Source of the DNA: Alphaproteobacteria bacterium | GTDB taxonomy: Bacteria; Pseudomonadota; Alphaproteobacteria; Rhodobacterales; Rhodobacteraceae | Length of the DNA stretch: 64,000 nucleotides | NCBI GenBank assembly: GCA_030428355.1 | Contig: JAUIBL010000009.1 | Coordinates: forward strand, 1-64,000 | Direction of reading: 5' to 3' | In this document: in pieces, positions 54,341-62,887 of the stretch | How positions within the stretch are numbered: position 1 is the stretch's first letter | Layout: each line of letters opens with the position of its first letter | Position numbers and translations under genes: made by a program | Notes under the pieces: generated by a model | The model's input: only the letters and a program-made list of their open reading frames with translations | Database searches by the model: none | What the model was told of the DNA's origin: nothing

Positions 54341-54928
54341 TCAGCGCCGACGGTCGCGGCGCGAGCTCATGGGCTGGAAGGCCACACCCACATGCGCTTC
54401 GCAATAGGGTTTGCCCTGCTGGACGGGCAGGCCGCAGAACCAGAAATTCGGGGTTGCCGGATCGCCCACGGGCCATTTGCAGGTTTTCTCGGTCAGCTCC
54501 ATCAGCGTCAGCTTCTTGGCCTTCTTCTCGATCGCATTCACCTTGGCCAGAGCCTCTGGGCTGATCTCGTTGGCCGAGGGCTGCGGCGGCAGGGGCTGAC
54601 CGGCGGGAATGATCTGGCGGCGCGGGCTGGGCGGGGGTGTTGCGGATTTCGTCTCCATCACGACCTCGGGTTCGGCAGGCTTGGGGGCGGGGGCCGGTTT
54701 CGGTGCCGCCTTGGGGGCCGGTTTCGCCTCGGGCTTGGGCGCGGGCTTGGCTTCCGGCTTGGCTGCCGGACCGGCAGCACCGGCGCGGTTCGACAACCCC
54801 AGACGATGCACCTTCCCGATCACGGCATTGCGCGTCACGCCGCCAAGTTCCTTGGCGATCTGGCTGGCAGACTGGCCTTCGCCCCACATCTTCTTCAACA
54901 GCTCTACGCGTTCATCGGTCCAGGACAT
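54341..54928 (-). CDS. gcrA: cell-cycle regulator GcrA
   Basis: A 195-residue transcription factor of Alphaproteobacteria that works with sigma-70 at CcrM-methylated GANTC promoters. MSWTDERVELLKKMWGEGQSASQIAKELG (core WTDERVELLKKMWGEGQS) and VTRNAVIGKVHRLGLSNR form the DNA-binding domain (residues 1-48). A Lys/Pro/Ala-rich linker (about 55-100) and a C-terminal domain (TCKWPVGDPATPNFWFCGLP) follow. No GANTC site was seen in its own leader. A terminator-like hairpin precedes the Shine-Dalgarno (54942-54969). Confidence 0.93.
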   Translation of the reverse strand: MSWTDERVELLKKMWGEGQSASQIAKELGGVTRNAVIGKVHRLGLSNRAGAAGPAAKPEAKPAPKPEAKPAPKAAPKPAPAPKPAEPEVVMETKSATPPPSPRRQIIPAGQPLPPQPSANEISPEALAKVNAIEKKAKKLTLMELTEKTCKWPVGDPATPNFWFCGLPVQQGKPYCEAHVGVAFQPMSSRRDRRR

Positions 54929-54941
54929 CGTGCCCTCCATC

Positions 54942-54969
54942 AAAAAGAGCGGCCGTTTGCGTTGGCCGC
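54942..54969 (-). promoter_or_regulatory. terminator-like hairpin in the gcrA leader
   Basis: On the minus strand GCGGCC-AACGCAAAC-GGCCGC is followed directly by TCTTTTTG, the shape of a Rho-independent terminator. The gcrA GGAGGG ribosome binding site and ATG (54928) come right after. It could attenuate gcrA or end an upstream transcript that reads into it. Confidence 0.5.
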
Positions 54970-55047
54970 CCGAAATCTCTAAGTCGCACTCTATTCTAAT
55001 CATGCGCGGGCGAGTTACAACCCGCACTGACAGGCAAGAGAGGTCCA

Positions 55048-55857
55048 ATGCAGCAGACAGGACAGATGGTCACGAACGAACGCCGTTTCGGACGGGTGAA
55101 CTGGCTGGGGCTCTACACCCTCGCACAGCGCGAGGTGCTGCGGTTTCTCAATGTCTGGACCCAGACCGTGCTGGCCCCGCTGGTGACGGCGGGTCTCTTC
55201 ATGCTGATCTTCACCATCGCCATCGGCCCGCGCCGGGGTGACGTGATGGGGGTTGATTTCACCACCTTCATCGCACCGGGTATCCTGATGATGACGGTGA
55301 TCCAGAACGCCTTTGCCAACACCTCGTCCTCGATCGTCATCTCCAAGGTGCAGGGCAATATCGTGGACACGCTGATGCCGCCGCTTTCGGCGGGCGAGCT
55401 GGTGCTGGGCTATCTTGCCGGTGGCGTGGCGCGGGGGCTTTTGGTGGCCGTTGTGATCGTGCTGGCGCTCTGGGTGTTTCTGGGCATCGTGCCGCAAAAC
55501 CCGCTGGTCGCCTTGTTCTTCGTGATCGTGGGTGCTGCGCTTTTGTCGGGCATCGGGATGGTTGCGGGGATCTTTGCCGACAAATTCGACCAGATGGCCG
55601 CGATCACCAATTTCATCGTGACGCCGCTCGCCTTTCTGTCAGGCACGTTCTACTCGGTCGAGGCGCTGCCGCCCATCATGTATGACATCACCCATGCCAA
55701 TCCGATCTTCTACCTGATCGACGGCGTGCGGTGGGGCATCATCGGCGTGTCCGACAGCAGCCCGGCGTTGGGTGCTGTCATCGCCGTGGGCAGCACTCTG
55801 GCCATCAATCTGCTGGCGTGGTCATTTTTCCAACGGGGCTACCGGCTGAAGGCCTGA
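55048..55857 (+). CDS. ABC-2 type permease
   Basis: A 269-residue membrane protein with six helices and an N-terminal cytosolic segment. It matches the ABC-2 (YadH-like) exporter class: REVLRFLNVWTQTVLAPLVTAGLFMLIF (core WTQTVLAPLVTAGLFM), then FIAPGILMMTVIQNAFANTSSSI and TPLAFLSGTFYSVEALPP. Such permeases export lipids, polysaccharide or drugs with a separate ATPase. No ATPase gene is adjacent; its partner may lie elsewhere in the genome. It diverges from gcrA by 120 bases. Confidence 0.88.
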   Translation: MQQTGQMVTNERRFGRVNWLGLYTLAQREVLRFLNVWTQTVLAPLVTAGLFMLIFTIAIGPRRGDVMGVDFTTFIAPGILMMTVIQNAFANTSSSIVISKVQGNIVDTLMPPLSAGELVLGYLAGGVARGLLVAVVIVLALWVFLGIVPQNPLVALFFVIVGAALLSGIGMVAGIFADKFDQMAAITNFIVTPLAFLSGTFYSVEALPPIMYDITHANPIFYLIDGVRWGIIGVSDSSPALGAVIAVGSTLAINLLAWSFFQRGYRLKA

Positions 55858-55870
55858 TCCGGCCTTCCCG

Positions 55871-56734
55871 CTACATCAAAAGTCCGGCACCGCAGAGAAT
55901 GACCGTGGTGCCGATCAGCGACACCGCATCGGGGCGGACGCCGAAGAACGCAAAATCATAGAGGGCGGCAAAGACCAGCGTGGCATAGAAGAACGGCCCG
56001 ACAAAGCCTGCATCGGCGCGTGCCAGAGCGTTGATGAAACAGGTCTGTGCGCTGGCCATCAACAATCCGATCCCGGCCAATGCGGCCCATTGCGCCGGCG
56101 TCGGTGCGATCCAGACCCAGAAAGCGGCGGCCGACGCGATGCAGACCCCGATCAGGTTGTTGATCAGCAGGATCTGCATCGGACCTTCCCGCCCTGTCAG
56201 GCGCTTCATCACGATCAGCTCCAACCCCAACGCCACCGCCGCCCCAAGCGCAAGCAGCGCGGCGGGCTGGAACGCTTCGGGTGTGGGCCGCAGCAGGATC
56301 ATCGCCCCTGTCAGCGCAATTGCGGCAGCCGTCAGGCGCACCGGGCCGATCCGTTCTCCAAGGAAGGGAATAGCCAGAAGCATGCCGATCACAGGGTTGA
56401 GAAAACTGATCGCCGTCGCATCCGACAGCGGGATATAGGCCGCAGCGGCAAACATCAGCGTCACACCGCCCCAGCCGAGCACCACCCGCACCGCGTGCGT
56501 CGGCCATGCAACCTGGGTAAAGCGCATCTTCATCACAAGTGCGGCGGTCGAAAACGCCATGAAGGCAAACAGGAACCGCCCTTGGCTGATCTGCAACGGG
56601 TTGAGCGCAGGCCCCAGCACATCGGTCCCAAGCATCTTGGCCAGCAAGGTCGTCCCGGCAACAAAAGCCGAGGCCAGCAGCGTCAACAGCGCGGCAAGAA
56701 GTGGGTTTTGGGCTTTGGGCACGAACATGGCCAA
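55871..56734 (-). CDS. EamA-family (DMT superfamily) transporter
   Basis: A 287-residue membrane protein with ten helices. QISQGRFLFAFMAFSTAALVMK, PLSDATAISFLNPVIGMLLAI and VALGLELIVMKRLTGREGPM are typical of the RarD/EamA group. FYATLVFAALYDFAFFGVRPD ends the second repeat. The substrate is unknown. The stop is 14 bases from that of the ABC-2 permease gene, which is convergent. It probably forms an independent transcript. Confidence 0.88.
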   Translation of the reverse strand: MAMFVPKAQNPLLAALLTLLASAFVAGTTLLAKMLGTDVLGPALNPLQISQGRFLFAFMAFSTAALVMKMRFTQVAWPTHAVRVVLGWGGVTLMFAAAAYIPLSDATAISFLNPVIGMLLAIPFLGERIGPVRLTAAAIALTGAMILLRPTPEAFQPAALLALGAAVALGLELIVMKRLTGREGPMQILLINNLIGVCIASAAAFWVWIAPTPAQWAALAGIGLLMASAQTCFINALARADAGFVGPFFYATLVFAALYDFAFFGVRPDAVSLIGTTVILCGAGLLM

Positions 56735-56763
56735 GCCATGCTCAGCTTTTTACCCGAAAGCAA

Positions 56764-57459
56764 TCACGGGTTGCGTATCGGTACAATCTGCTGAACGATC
56801 CCGACGAGGATCAGGTAAAGCGACGTGGCGATCAGGCCCCAATGCGCCCAGCTCTCCGGGTGAAAGTCGACCCACGCGGCCCAGCCCGCAAAGAACGTCC
56901 ACGCCAGCGCAATCGGCAGCGACAGGCTGCGCCAACGCATCGTGCGCACCGGGTGAATGAACTTGAGCGGCAGGAACATTGCGACCGCCAGAACGGCGAC
57001 CAGCGACAGCGAAATCCAGAAATTCGGCTCAAGCGCGAAGAGCACCAGAACAACCATGTTCCAGCATCCGGGAAAGCCCTGAAAGGAATTGTCCTCGGTC
57101 TTCATCCGGCTGTCGGCGAAATACATGGCCGAGGCAAAGGTGATCACGATGATCGCGAACCAGCCTGTCCAGCCCGGCAGCAATCCCGATTGGAAGAGCG
57201 CAAAGGCCGGGATGAACACATAGGTCAGATAGTCGATGATCAGGTCGAGCAGCACGCCGTCGAACCGGGGGGCGTTGGTCTTGACATCGTACTTCCGTGC
57301 CAGTGGCCCGTCGATACCGTCCACGGCAAAGGCCACCACAAGCCACAGGAACATGATCGACCACTCTCCCTGCGCCGCAGCCAACAAGGCCAGCATGGCG
57401 AAGACGGCTCCGGTGGCGGTCAGAAGATGGACGCCCAAGGCGCGGGATTGATCATTCAT
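56764..57459 (-). CDS. pcs: phosphatidylcholine synthase
   Basis: A 231-residue CDP-alcohol phosphatidyltransferase that makes phosphatidylcholine from CDP-diacylglycerol and choline. The signature DG(x)2AR(x)12G(x)3D(x)3D is intact (DGPLARKYDVKTNAPRFDG, then VLLDLIID). This 12-residue spacing is specific to Pcs rather than to other CDP-alcohol enzymes. The NSFQGFPGCWNMVVLVLFAL stretch is also typical. ATG 57457-57459 (MNDQSRALGVHLLTATGAV) is used. It follows mtaB, with the double hairpin at 57533 in between. Confidence 0.92.
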   Translation of the reverse strand: MNDQSRALGVHLLTATGAVFAMLALLAAAQGEWSIMFLWLVVAFAVDGIDGPLARKYDVKTNAPRFDGVLLDLIIDYLTYVFIPAFALFQSGLLPGWTGWFAIIVITFASAMYFADSRMKTEDNSFQGFPGCWNMVVLVLFALEPNFWISLSLVAVLAVAMFLPLKFIHPVRTMRWRSLSLPIALAWTFFAGWAAWVDFHPESWAHWGLIATSLYLILVGIVQQIVPIRNP

Positions 57460-57532
57460 TCGAGGGTTTTGGCCGAATTGTCGAAGCGGTGCAATCGGTC
57501 GCGCATAATTTTGCCGCGGTTGTGAGGGACCA

Positions 57533-57572
57533 CGATGCGTCAACGCATCGGACGTTTGCGTCGACGCAAACG
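57533..57572. repeat. double-hairpin element, copy 2
   Basis: CGATGCG-TCAA-CGCATCG (57533-57550) is followed by CGTTTGCG-TCGA-CGCAAACG (57553-57572). Read on the minus strand the order is CGTTT-type stem then GATGCG-type stem, the same order as copy 1 at 52499 read on the + strand. It lies between mtaB and pcs. Confidence 0.7.
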
Positions 57573-57584
57573 CGCCTGTCCCGA

Positions 57585-58838
57585 TCAGGCGACCAGTTGG
57601 TGCCCGTCCTGCCCGGTGATCGTCGCGCGCACGATCTGGCCCACGGGCTGCTCCGCCGCAAACCTGACCTCGGTGAACTGCTCGGTCCGCCCCATATCCG
57701 GCGCTTCCATCAACACGTTGTGCGTGCGCCCCTGCTGCGCCGTCAGATGGCGCGACACAGCCGCGTCACCCGCCGCCCGCAACCGCGCGGCACGCTCCTT
57801 GATCGCGCGCCCGTCCACCTGAGGCATCCGCGCGGCGGGGGTGCCCTCGCGCGGCGAATAGGGGAAGACGTGCAGCCATGTCAGGCTGCAATCTTCAACC
57901 AGCTTCAGCGAATTCTCGAAATGCGCCTCGGTCTCGGTCGGGAAGCCTGCGATGATGTCCGCGCCGAACGTCATGTCCGGCCGCAGCCTGCGCGCCTCTT
58001 CGGCAAAGCGGATCGCGTCGTCGCGCAGATGGCGGCGCTTCATCCGCTTGAGGATCAGGTCGTCGCCATGCTGAAGGCTCAGATGTAAATGCGGCATCAG
58101 ACGGGGTTCGGTGGCAATCGCCTGCATCAGGTTCTCGTCCACCTCGATGCTGTCGATCGAACTGATCCGCAGCCGCGGCAGATCGGGCACCAGCCGCAGG
58201 ATGCGCATTACCAGATCGCCCAGCTTTGGTTGCGCAGGCAGGTCCGCGCCCCAGGATGTCAGGTCGACCCCTGTCAGCACAACCTCGTTGAAGCCCTTGT
58301 CCACCAGCCGCTTGATCTGATCCACGATCACCCCGGCAGGCACCGAACGCGAATTTCCACGGCCATAGGGGATGATGCAGAAGGTGCAACGATGGTCGCA
58401 GCCATTCTGGACCTGCACATAGGCGCGCGACCGCGTGCCGAAGCCGTCGATCAGGTGCTGCGCGGTTTCCGTCACGGACATGATGTCATTGACCTGCACA
58501 GTCTCGGTTTCGCCGATGAAATCCGCCGCCAGCCCTTTCCAGGTGTCCGGCGTCATCTTTTCGGTATTGCCGATCACCGCGTCAACCTCGGCCATCTTGG
58601 CAAAGGTTTCCGGTTCGGTCTGCGCGGCGCAGCCGGTCACGATCAGCTTGGCGGTCGGGTTGTCCCGACGCAGCTTGCGGATCTCCTGCCGCGCCTTGCG
58701 CACCGCTTCGGCGGTGACGGCACAGGTGTTGACCACAACGGCGTTCTCAAGCCCCGCCTGCGCGGCAAGGTCCTTCATCGCCTCGGTCTCGTAAGCGTTC
58801 AGGCGACAGCCCAATGTGGTGAACCTGGGCGGGGTCAT
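57585..58838 (-). CDS. mtaB: tRNA t6A37 methylthiotransferase MtaB
   Basis: A 417-residue radical-SAM methylthiotransferase that converts t6A37 to ms2t6A37 in ANN-reading tRNAs. It opens [20 protein letters not shown], with [17 protein letters not shown] and [16 protein letters not shown] supplying the N-terminal cluster Cys. The radical-SAM site is CDHRCTFC ([19 protein letters not shown] context). [20 protein letters not shown] (slightly divergent) follows. The C-terminal TRAM region is short. Its ATG overlaps the dapF stop (ATGA). Confidence 0.93.
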   Translation of the reverse strand: MTPPRFTTLGCRLNAYETEAMKDLAAQAGLENAVVVNTCAVTAEAVRKARQEIRKLRRDNPTAKLIVTGCAAQTEPETFAKMAEVDAVIGNTEKMTPDTWKGLAADFIGETETVQVNDIMSVTETAQHLIDGFGTRSRAYVQVQNGCDHRCTFCIIPYGRGNSRSVPAGVIVDQIKRLVDKGFNEVVLTGVDLTSWGADLPAQPKLGDLVMRILRLVPDLPRLRISSIDSIEVDENLMQAIATEPRLMPHLHLSLQHGDDLILKRMKRRHLRDDAIRFAEEARRLRPDMTFGADIIAGFPTETEAHFENSLKLVEDCSLTWLHVFPYSPREGTPAARMPQVDGRAIKERAARLRAAGDAAVSRHLTAQQGRTHNVLMEAPDMGRTEQFTEVRFAAEQPVGQIVRATITGQDGHQLVA

Positions 58839-59674
58839 GTCACCGCCTCCAGCCAGTCCGCCGTAAAAGTCCCGCTAAACACATGCGCCGTCGGTCCGGT
58901 CATCCAGACGCCATCCTCGCGCCAGTCGATCTCGATCCGCCCGCCATCTAGGTCGATGCTCACGCGGCGCCCGGTCAAGCCGCGCCGTGCCGCCGCAACC
59001 GCCGTGGCGCAGGAGGACGACCCAGAGGCCAGCGTGACCCCCACCCCGCGTTCCCACACCCGCATCCGAAGATGGTCGGGACCGATAACATGCGCGAACT
59101 GCACATTGGTGCGCTGCGGATACAGTGGATGATGCTCGATTTCGGCACCCCGCGTGGCAAGGTCCACCGATTCGGCGTCCTCGACAAAGAACGTGCAATG
59201 CGGATTGCCCATGCCCGTCGCCGTCGGCGCACCGTCGATGGGCAATTCCAGAGTGTCCATCTCGTGCGCGAGCGGCACCTCGTTCCAACGCAATTGCGGC
59301 TGTCCCATATTCACCGAGGTCAGCCCGCCCCCCGCATCCTGCGCGATCAGACGCCCTCGCTCGGTGACGAGCACCACTTCGGTCAGGCCCGCCTCGTCCA
59401 TCAGGTGTCGCGCAATGCAGCGCGTGGCATTGCCACAGGCCCCGGCCGTCGATCCGTCGGAATTGTAGAACACCAGCCGCGCATCCGCCCCGTCCGCGCC
59501 CGGTTCGATCACCGCAAGCTGGTCAAACCCCACGCCGCGATGCCGATCCCCGATCGCCTGCGCCAACGCAGCCGTCATCCCGACAGGGCGCACACGCGCA
59601 TCCAGCACGACAAAATCATTGCCGAGGCCATGCATTTTCATGAAGGCGATATCACGGGTGCCGTTGGTCATCAT
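58835..59674 (-). CDS. dapF: diaminopimelate epimerase with Ser at the second catalytic Cys
   Basis: A 279-residue enzyme that interconverts LL- and meso-diaminopimelate for lysine and peptidoglycan. [14 protein letters not shown] and [20 protein letters not shown] give the first catalytic residue, C80. In DapF the second catalytic residue is a Cys in an ACGxGACA-type loop; here the loop reads [12 protein letters not shown], with Ser217 at that position and a Cys only at 222. E208-R209 (WERGVGVT) are conserved. Activity may be changed, or Cys222 may substitute. It is coupled to mtaB by an ATGA overlap. Confidence 0.9.
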   Translation of the reverse strand: MMTNGTRDIAFMKMHGLGNDFVVLDARVRPVGMTAALAQAIGDRHRGVGFDQLAVIEPGADGADARLVFYNSDGSTAGACGNATRCIARHLMDEAGLTEVVLVTERGRLIAQDAGGGLTSVNMGQPQLRWNEVPLAHEMDTLELPIDGAPTATGMGNPHCTFFVEDAESVDLATRGAEIEHHPLYPQRTNVQFAHVIGPDHLRMRVWERGVGVTLASGSSSCATAVAAARRGLTGRRVSIDLDGGRIEIDWREDGVWMTGPTAHVFSGTFTADWLEAVT

Positions 59675-59774
59675 GGCCGCGCATATACGCCTGTCAGGTG
59701 CATCTTTCCAGACCGCGGTATCGGCCCTGCTGCGGCATTCTGGAAGATAGCTTGGAATTGTGCCGTTTTGGGGG

Positions 59775-59803
59775 TTGACCGCACTCCGCCCTCTTTCTAG
59801 ATA
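59775..59803 (+). promoter_or_regulatory. promoter of tRNA-Lys
   Basis: TTGACC (59775-59780) and TAGATA (59798-59803) have a 17-base spacer. The tRNA starts 10 bases after the -10 box. Confidence 0.7.
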
Positions 59804-59813
59804 GCCCGCCAGT

Positions 59814-59889
59814 GGGCCGTTAGCTCAGTTGGTAGAGCAACTGACTTTTAATCAGTGGGTCGCAGGTTCGAATCCTGCACGGCTCACCA
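59814..59889 (+). tRNA. tRNA-Lys (anticodon UUU)
   Basis: 76 bases with the full cloverleaf. The acceptor GGGCCGT pairs with ACGGCTC, and the D arm GCTCAGTTGGTAGAGC is standard. The anticodon arm is CTGAC-TTTTAAT-(C)AG with TTT at the centre. GGTTCGAATCC is the T arm. The terminal CCA (59887-59889) is encoded. It reads AAA and AAG lysine codons. Confidence 0.97.
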
Positions 59890-59991
59890 CTGATCTCCAA
59901 AAAATTGAACCAAAGATCGGCAATGTCTCGCCGGTTTGCCGGAATTTTCCGCCGCATACCCTTGCGGTGCTGTTTTGTCTTCCTACCTTCT

Positions 59992-60006
59992 TGCGAGTGA
60001 TTTGCA
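59992..60006 (+). promoter_or_regulatory. candidate Mur/Fur operator upstream of sitA
   Basis: TGCGAGT-G-ATTTGCA is a 7-1-7 inverted repeat with two mismatches to TGCAAAT/ATTTGCA, the half-sites reported for the manganese-sensing Mur/Fur proteins of Alphaproteobacteria. It lies 43 bases before the sitA ATG. Confidence 0.5.
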
Positions 60007-60049
60007 TTTTCAAAACCGAACAGGCATAGTCAACACGGAGGATCAAAAC

Positions 60050-60952
60050 ATGAGAACGACGTTTACCGCGCTTGTGTCAGCCGGGCTCTTGGCTTTAGGG
60101 GCCGGCGCGGCGACAGCGGACGAAAAGATGAAAGTGGTCACCACCTTCACCGTTCTGGCCGACATGGCATCGAACGTGGCCGGTGACGCGGCCGAGGTGG
60201 TGTCGATCACCAAACCGGGGGCCGAGATCCATGGATACGAGCCAACCCCGCAGGACATCGTCCGCGCCAGTGACGCGGATCTGATCCTGTGGAACGGTCT
60301 CAATCTGGAACTCTGGTTCGAGCAATTCGTGTCCAACTTCGACGATATACCTTCGGTGACGCTCAGCGAAGGCATCGACCCGATCTCGATCTCGTCCGGC
60401 AGCTACGAGGGCAAGCCCAACCCGCATGCGTGGATGGGTCTCGATAACGCCCTGGTCTATATCGACAATATCACCAAGGCCTTCTCCGACGCGGACCCGG
60501 ACAACGCCGCGATCTATGCGGCGAACGCCGAGCGCTACAAGGACGAGCTGCGCGCCACGATCGAACCGCTGCGCGCGGCGGTTTCGGCCATTCCGGAAGA
60601 TCAGCGCTGGCTTGTCACCTGCGAAGGCGCGTTCAGCTACCTCGCCCGCGACATGGGGCTCAAAGAGCTTTATCTCTGGCCGATGAACGCCGATCAGGTG
60701 GGCACACCCCAGCAGGTCCGCGCGGTGATCGACGGGGTGCGCGAGAACAACATCCCGGTGGTGTTCTGCGAAAGCACAGTCAGCACCGCCCCGGCGGAAC
60801 AGGTCGCGCGCGAGACGGGTGTCACCTATGGCGGTGTGCTCTATGTCGATTCACTGAGCGAGGCCGATGGCCCGGTGCCGACATATCTTGACCTGCTCAC
60901 GGTCACGACCCGCACCGTTGCCGAAGGACTGACCACCGCCGTCATCAATTGA
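60050..60952 (+). CDS. metal ABC transporter substrate-binding protein SitA-like (Mn/Fe)
   Basis: A 300-residue cluster A-I binding protein with signal peptide [21 protein letters not shown]. Likely metal ligands are H61 ([11 protein letters not shown]), H126 (PHAWMG), E192 (TCEGAFSYL) and D267 (VDSLSE). The His-His-Glu-Asp set is typical of Mn/Fe binders rather than Zn-binding ZnuA. No His-rich loop is present, which also argues against zinc. A GGAGG site precedes the ATG. It is the first gene of sitABCD; a hairpin and tandem repeats separate it from sitB. Confidence 0.92.
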   Translation: MRTTFTALVSAGLLALGAGAATADEKMKVVTTFTVLADMASNVAGDAAEVVSITKPGAEIHGYEPTPQDIVRASDADLILWNGLNLELWFEQFVSNFDDIPSVTLSEGIDPISISSGSYEGKPNPHAWMGLDNALVYIDNITKAFSDADPDNAAIYAANAERYKDELRATIEPLRAAVSAIPEDQRWLVTCEGAFSYLARDMGLKELYLWPMNADQVGTPQQVRAVIDGVRENNIPVVFCESTVSTAPAEQVARETGVTYGGVLYVDSLSEADGPVPTYLDLLTVTTRTVAEGLTTAVIN

Positions 60953-60976
60953 GGCGCGGCGGAACCGGACAAGAAG

Positions 60977-61000
60977 GCCCGCAGCTGCATGGCTGCGGGC
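60977..61000 (+). terminator. stem-loop between sitA and sitB
   Basis: GCCCGCAGC (60977-60985) and GCTGCGGGC (60992-61000) form a perfect 9-bp stem. No U-run follows. It probably stabilises sitA mRNA or partly attenuates the operon, as seen also at 17434. Confidence 0.6.
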
Positions 61001-61008
61001 GCACCCAT

Positions 61009-61080
61009 GTCAGGCCGGAGGCTTGCAACACCGTCAGGCCGGAGGTCTGCAACACCGTCAGGCCAGAGGCCTGCAACACC
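61009..61080 (+). repeat. 24-bp tandem repeat, three copies
   Basis: Units at 61009-61032, 61033-61056 and 61057-61080 share GTCAGGCC, GAGG and TGCAACACC, with single-base differences. Each unit can fold as CAGGCC-N3-GGCCTG, perfect in the third copy. There are no spacers, so this is not a CRISPR. The stretch lies untranslated between sitA and sitB. Confidence 0.85.
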
Positions 61081-61091
61081 AAGGACACGCC

Positions 61092-61988
61092 ATGCTCGAT
61101 GAGCAGAGCCAGACGAGCCAGACAACGCAAAGCACAGCCAAAGTCGGTCTTTCCGCACAGGATGTGACGGTCACCTATCGCAACGGTCATACCGCGCTCT
61201 GGAACGCCAGTTTCGAAATCCCACGCGGCACCGTGACCGCTCTGGTCGGCATCAACGGTGCGGGGAAGTCCACGCTCTTCAAAGCGATCATGGGGTTTGT
61301 GCCCGCCGCCAAGGGCGAGATCCGCATCCTCGGGATGACGGTGAAAGAGGCGCTGGCGAAGAACCTCGTGGCCTATGTGCCGCAATCCGAAGAGGTGGAC
61401 TGGGCCTTCCCGGTGCTGGTCGACGATGTCGTGATGATGGGCCGTTACGGCAAGATGGGCTTTTTGCGCCGCCCCAAAGCCGCCGACCACCGGGCGGTCG
61501 ATGAGGCACTGGCCCGCGTGAACATGACCGAGTTCCGCCACCGCCAGATCGGCGAGCTGTCCGGCGGCCAGCGCAAGCGCGTCTTCCTGGCCCGCGCCCT
61601 GGCGCAGGACGGGCAGGTGATCCTGCTGGACGAGCCCTTCACCGGCGTGGATGTGAAAACCGAAGACCAGATCATCGCGCTCCTGCGCGACCTGCGCGAC
61701 GAAGGGCGGGTGATGCTGGTCTCCACGCATAACCTCGGGTCCGTGCCCGAGTTCTGCGACCGGACCGTCTTGGTCAAAGGCACCGTGCTCAGCTACGGTC
61801 CGACCGAGACCACCTTCACCCGCGACAACCTTGAACGTGCCTTCGGCGGTGTGCTGCGTCACTTCACGCTGGGTGGCGACGCGCTGCATGACGACGAAGA
61901 CGCGCGGGCGATCACCATCTTCACCGATGACGAACGCCCGTTGGTGCAATACGGCGACAAGACCCAGGTGACGGAGACAAAGCCGTGA
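61092..61988 (+). CDS. metal ABC transporter ATP-binding protein SitB-like
   Basis: A 298-residue ATPase. Walker A is GINGAGKST, and [20 protein letters not shown] around the Q-loop is typical of Mn/Fe transporters. Signature is [15 protein letters not shown], Walker [14 protein letters not shown]-loop VSTHNLG. The C-terminal 60 residues ([20 protein letters not shown]) are an extension common in this subgroup. The ATG at 61092 follows the tandem repeats. It overlaps sitC by 4 bases (GTGA). Confidence 0.92.
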   Translation: MLDEQSQTSQTTQSTAKVGLSAQDVTVTYRNGHTALWNASFEIPRGTVTALVGINGAGKSTLFKAIMGFVPAAKGEIRILGMTVKEALAKNLVAYVPQSEEVDWAFPVLVDDVVMMGRYGKMGFLRRPKAADHRAVDEALARVNMTEFRHRQIGELSGGQRKRVFLARALAQDGQVILLDEPFTGVDVKTEDQIIALLRDLRDEGRVMLVSTHNLGSVPEFCDRTVLVKGTVLSYGPTETTFTRDNLERAFGGVLRHFTLGGDALHDDEDARAITIFTDDERPLVQYGDKTQVTETKP

Positions 61989-62887
61989 TCGACCTGCTGC
62001 TCGAGCCGTTCAGCTACAAGTACATGGTCAACGCCATGTGGGTGTCCGCGCTGGTTGGCGGGGTCTGTGCGTTCCTTTCGGCTTATCTGATGCTCAAGGG
62101 CTGGTCCCTGATCGGCGACGCGCTGGCGCATTCGGTCGTGCCGGGGGTGGCAGGGGCCTACATCCTTGGATTGCCATTCGCGCTGGGCGCGTTCATCGCG
62201 GGCGGTTTGGCCGCCGGGTCAATGTTGTTCCTGTCAGAACGCTCGGGGTTGAAACCGGATGTGATCATCGGCCTGATCTTCACCTCCTTCTTCGGGCTGG
62301 GCCTCTTCATGGTGTCGGTCAACCCGATCTCGGTCTCGGTGCAGACCATCACCATGGGCAACATCCTCGCCATCACACCCGAGGATACGCTTCAGCTTGC
62401 CATCATCGGCTTCGTGTCCTTGGCGGTGCTGCTGCTCAAGTGGAAGGACCTCATGGTCACCTTCTTCGATGAGAACCACGCCCGCACCATCGGTCTGCGC
62501 CCGCAATTGCTCAAGGCGGTGTTCTTTGTCCTGCTCTCGGCCTCCGTCGTTGCCGCGATGCAGACCGTGGGCGCATTCCTCGTGATCGCAATGGTGGTGA
62601 CACCGGGGGCGACTGCCTACCTGCTCTGCGACCGCTTCCCGCGCCTGATCGTGACCTCGGTGCTGATCGGGTCTGTGACCAGCTTCACCGGGGCCTATAT
62701 CAGCTACTTCCTCGACGGTGCGACGGGCGGCATCATCGTCTGCCTGCAAACGCTGATCTTCCTCGTGGCTTTTGTCTTTGCCCCACAGCACGGCCTGCTT
62801 GCTGCACGGCGCAAGGCCGAGGCCGCGCTGAGGGATGGGCCGAAAGACAGCCTTGTTCAGGCTGATCCTGCAAAAGGCGGTGCATGA
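61985..62887 (+). CDS. metal ABC transporter permease SitC-like
   Basis: A 300-residue ABC-3 family permease with eight or nine helices. It begins [20 protein letters not shown], with [23 protein letters not shown] as the hallmark segment. [23 protein letters not shown] follows. The start codon is GTG at 61985, overlapping the sitB stop. It pairs with SitD to form the channel. The C-terminus is hydrophilic. Confidence 0.92.
   Translation: MIDLLLEPFSYKYMVNAMWVSALVGGVCAFLSAYLMLKGWSLIGDALAHSVVPGVAGAYILGLPFALGAFIAGGLAAGSMLFLSERSGLKPDVIIGLIFTSFFGLGLFMVSVNPISVSVQTITMGNILAITPEDTLQLAIIGFVSLAVLLLKWKDLMVTFFDENHARTIGLRPQLLKAVFFVLLSASVVAAMQTVGAFLVIAMVVTPGATAYLLCDRFPRLIVTSVLIGSVTSFTGAYISYFLDGATGGIIVCLQTLIFLVAFVFAPQHGLLAARRKAEAALRDGPKDSLVQADPAKGGA

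Noticed and set aside
61009-61080. Three 24-bp repeats as a CRISPR remnant
   Set aside because: The units are directly adjacent with no spacers and no cas gene is in the window.
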